Source: CAZMVU01 sp964569295 (GTDB taxonomy: Bacteria > Hydrogenedentota > Hydrogenedentia > Hydrogenedentales > JAGMZX01). From it: a stretch of 33,161 nt of DNA. The DNA lies in NCBI GenBank assembly GCA_964569295.1, contig CAZMVU010000029.1, positions 1-33,161 of the forward strand, read 5' to 3'. Positions 32,853 to 33,161 of this stretch are shown here, piece after piece (position 1 is the stretch's first letter; each line of letters begins with the position of its first letter). The notes under the pieces are model-generated. The model saw nothing but the letters and a program-made list of their open reading frames with translations, did no database searches and was not told the origin of the DNA. Position numbers and translations under genes: made by a program.

Positions 32853-33161
32853 GACCGCACCGCACAGCCAACGGTGTACCAAACAGCATCGGCTTATTTC
32901 ATCCGGGTGCCGGTGTGTGATGCCTCGCGTATGGCCGCACACACCCATCGTAATGCCCGGATCAACGCATCATGCGGCGCACTAAAACGATGCGCGTTGG
33001 CTCGAGCAAGCTCGAGCAAGAGTCGTTACGCGCAGGTTCCGATTACATCTTCGAGTGCGGGCCATTTGCGCTTGTCGAGAGGTCCGTGTAATTGTGAAAA
33101 CATAAACTAAGGGTGCAGTTCTTCTACTACCGATGTTTTGGTTCCTTCGTGCCAGTTGTGA
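32853..33161. other. Right end, no gene recognised; exact 10-bp tandem duplication inside
   Basis: No terminator follows the acylase stop within this stretch. CTCGAGCAAG occurs twice in tandem at 33001-33020. Short frames have no recognisable domains. The right end is open, so a gene starting beyond 33161 cannot be excluded. Confidence 0.5.

Overview
The window is GC-rich bacterial chromosome with short intergenic gaps, many long shadow frames and Shine-Dalgarno-led starts. It is very probably Gram-negative, because it carries Pal and a CpoB/YbgF-like lipoprotein. The organism cannot be named from sequence alone. A giant secreted protein with a PEP-CTERM-like tail, a Glu-Gly-Glu/Ser repeat linker in a membrane protein kinase, a Tat-exported Gfo/Idh/MocA oxidoreductase, DUF1573 and an acetyl-xylan-esterase remnant together suggest the PVC/Lentisphaerae/Candidatus Hydrogenedentes neighbourhood (inference). 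No phage, insertion sequence, CRISPR array or integrase was seen, so this is mostly ordinary chromosome.

Layout. Positions 238-601 (-) hold a broken acetyl xylan esterase. Positions 1006-5529 (-) encode a 1507-residue secreted protein: signal peptide, about 360 residues of glycine-rich sequence, seven Ig-like domains and a C-terminal sorting tail. Then (+) come pal and cpoB, a BadF/BcrA-type sugar kinase, and a tightly packed trio (DUF1573 protein, double zinc-ribbon protein, eukaryotic-type UDP-sugar pyrophosphorylase) closed by a terminator. A CmpB-like membrane protein and tRNA-Asp(GTC), with its own promoter and terminator, follow. The minus-strand block 17503-13624 is the classic translation/secretion operon ffh-rpsP-khpA-rimM-trmD-rplS, ending at a strong hairpin. 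Divergent from ffh is a 1291-residue transmembrane Ser/Thr kinase whose outer part is seven tandem repeats of about 95-100 residues.

The second half holds an ArsB/NhaD-type permease translationally coupled to a PTS-EIIA/CBS/CBS protein (-), a Tat-signal oxidoreductase (-), an MFS transporter (+), a BshA-like glycosyltransferase (-), and a (+) cassette of retropepsin-like protease (PF05618), RimK with an extra RCK_C domain, and an AstE/AspA-type metallo-acylase. Just upstream of this cassette, 29384-29570 can fold into four consecutive hairpins and contains no convincing gene.

Functional themes are envelope integrity (Pal/CpoB), surface display (Ig protein), sensing (kinase, EIIA-CBS), nucleotide-sugar and thiol metabolism (UDP-sugar pyrophosphorylase, sugar kinase, BshA) and post-translational glutamylation (RimK cassette). 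The most promising undescribed items are the kinase repeat domain, the four-hairpin intergenic region, the EIIA-CBS/permease pair and the RimK-RCK_C cassette.
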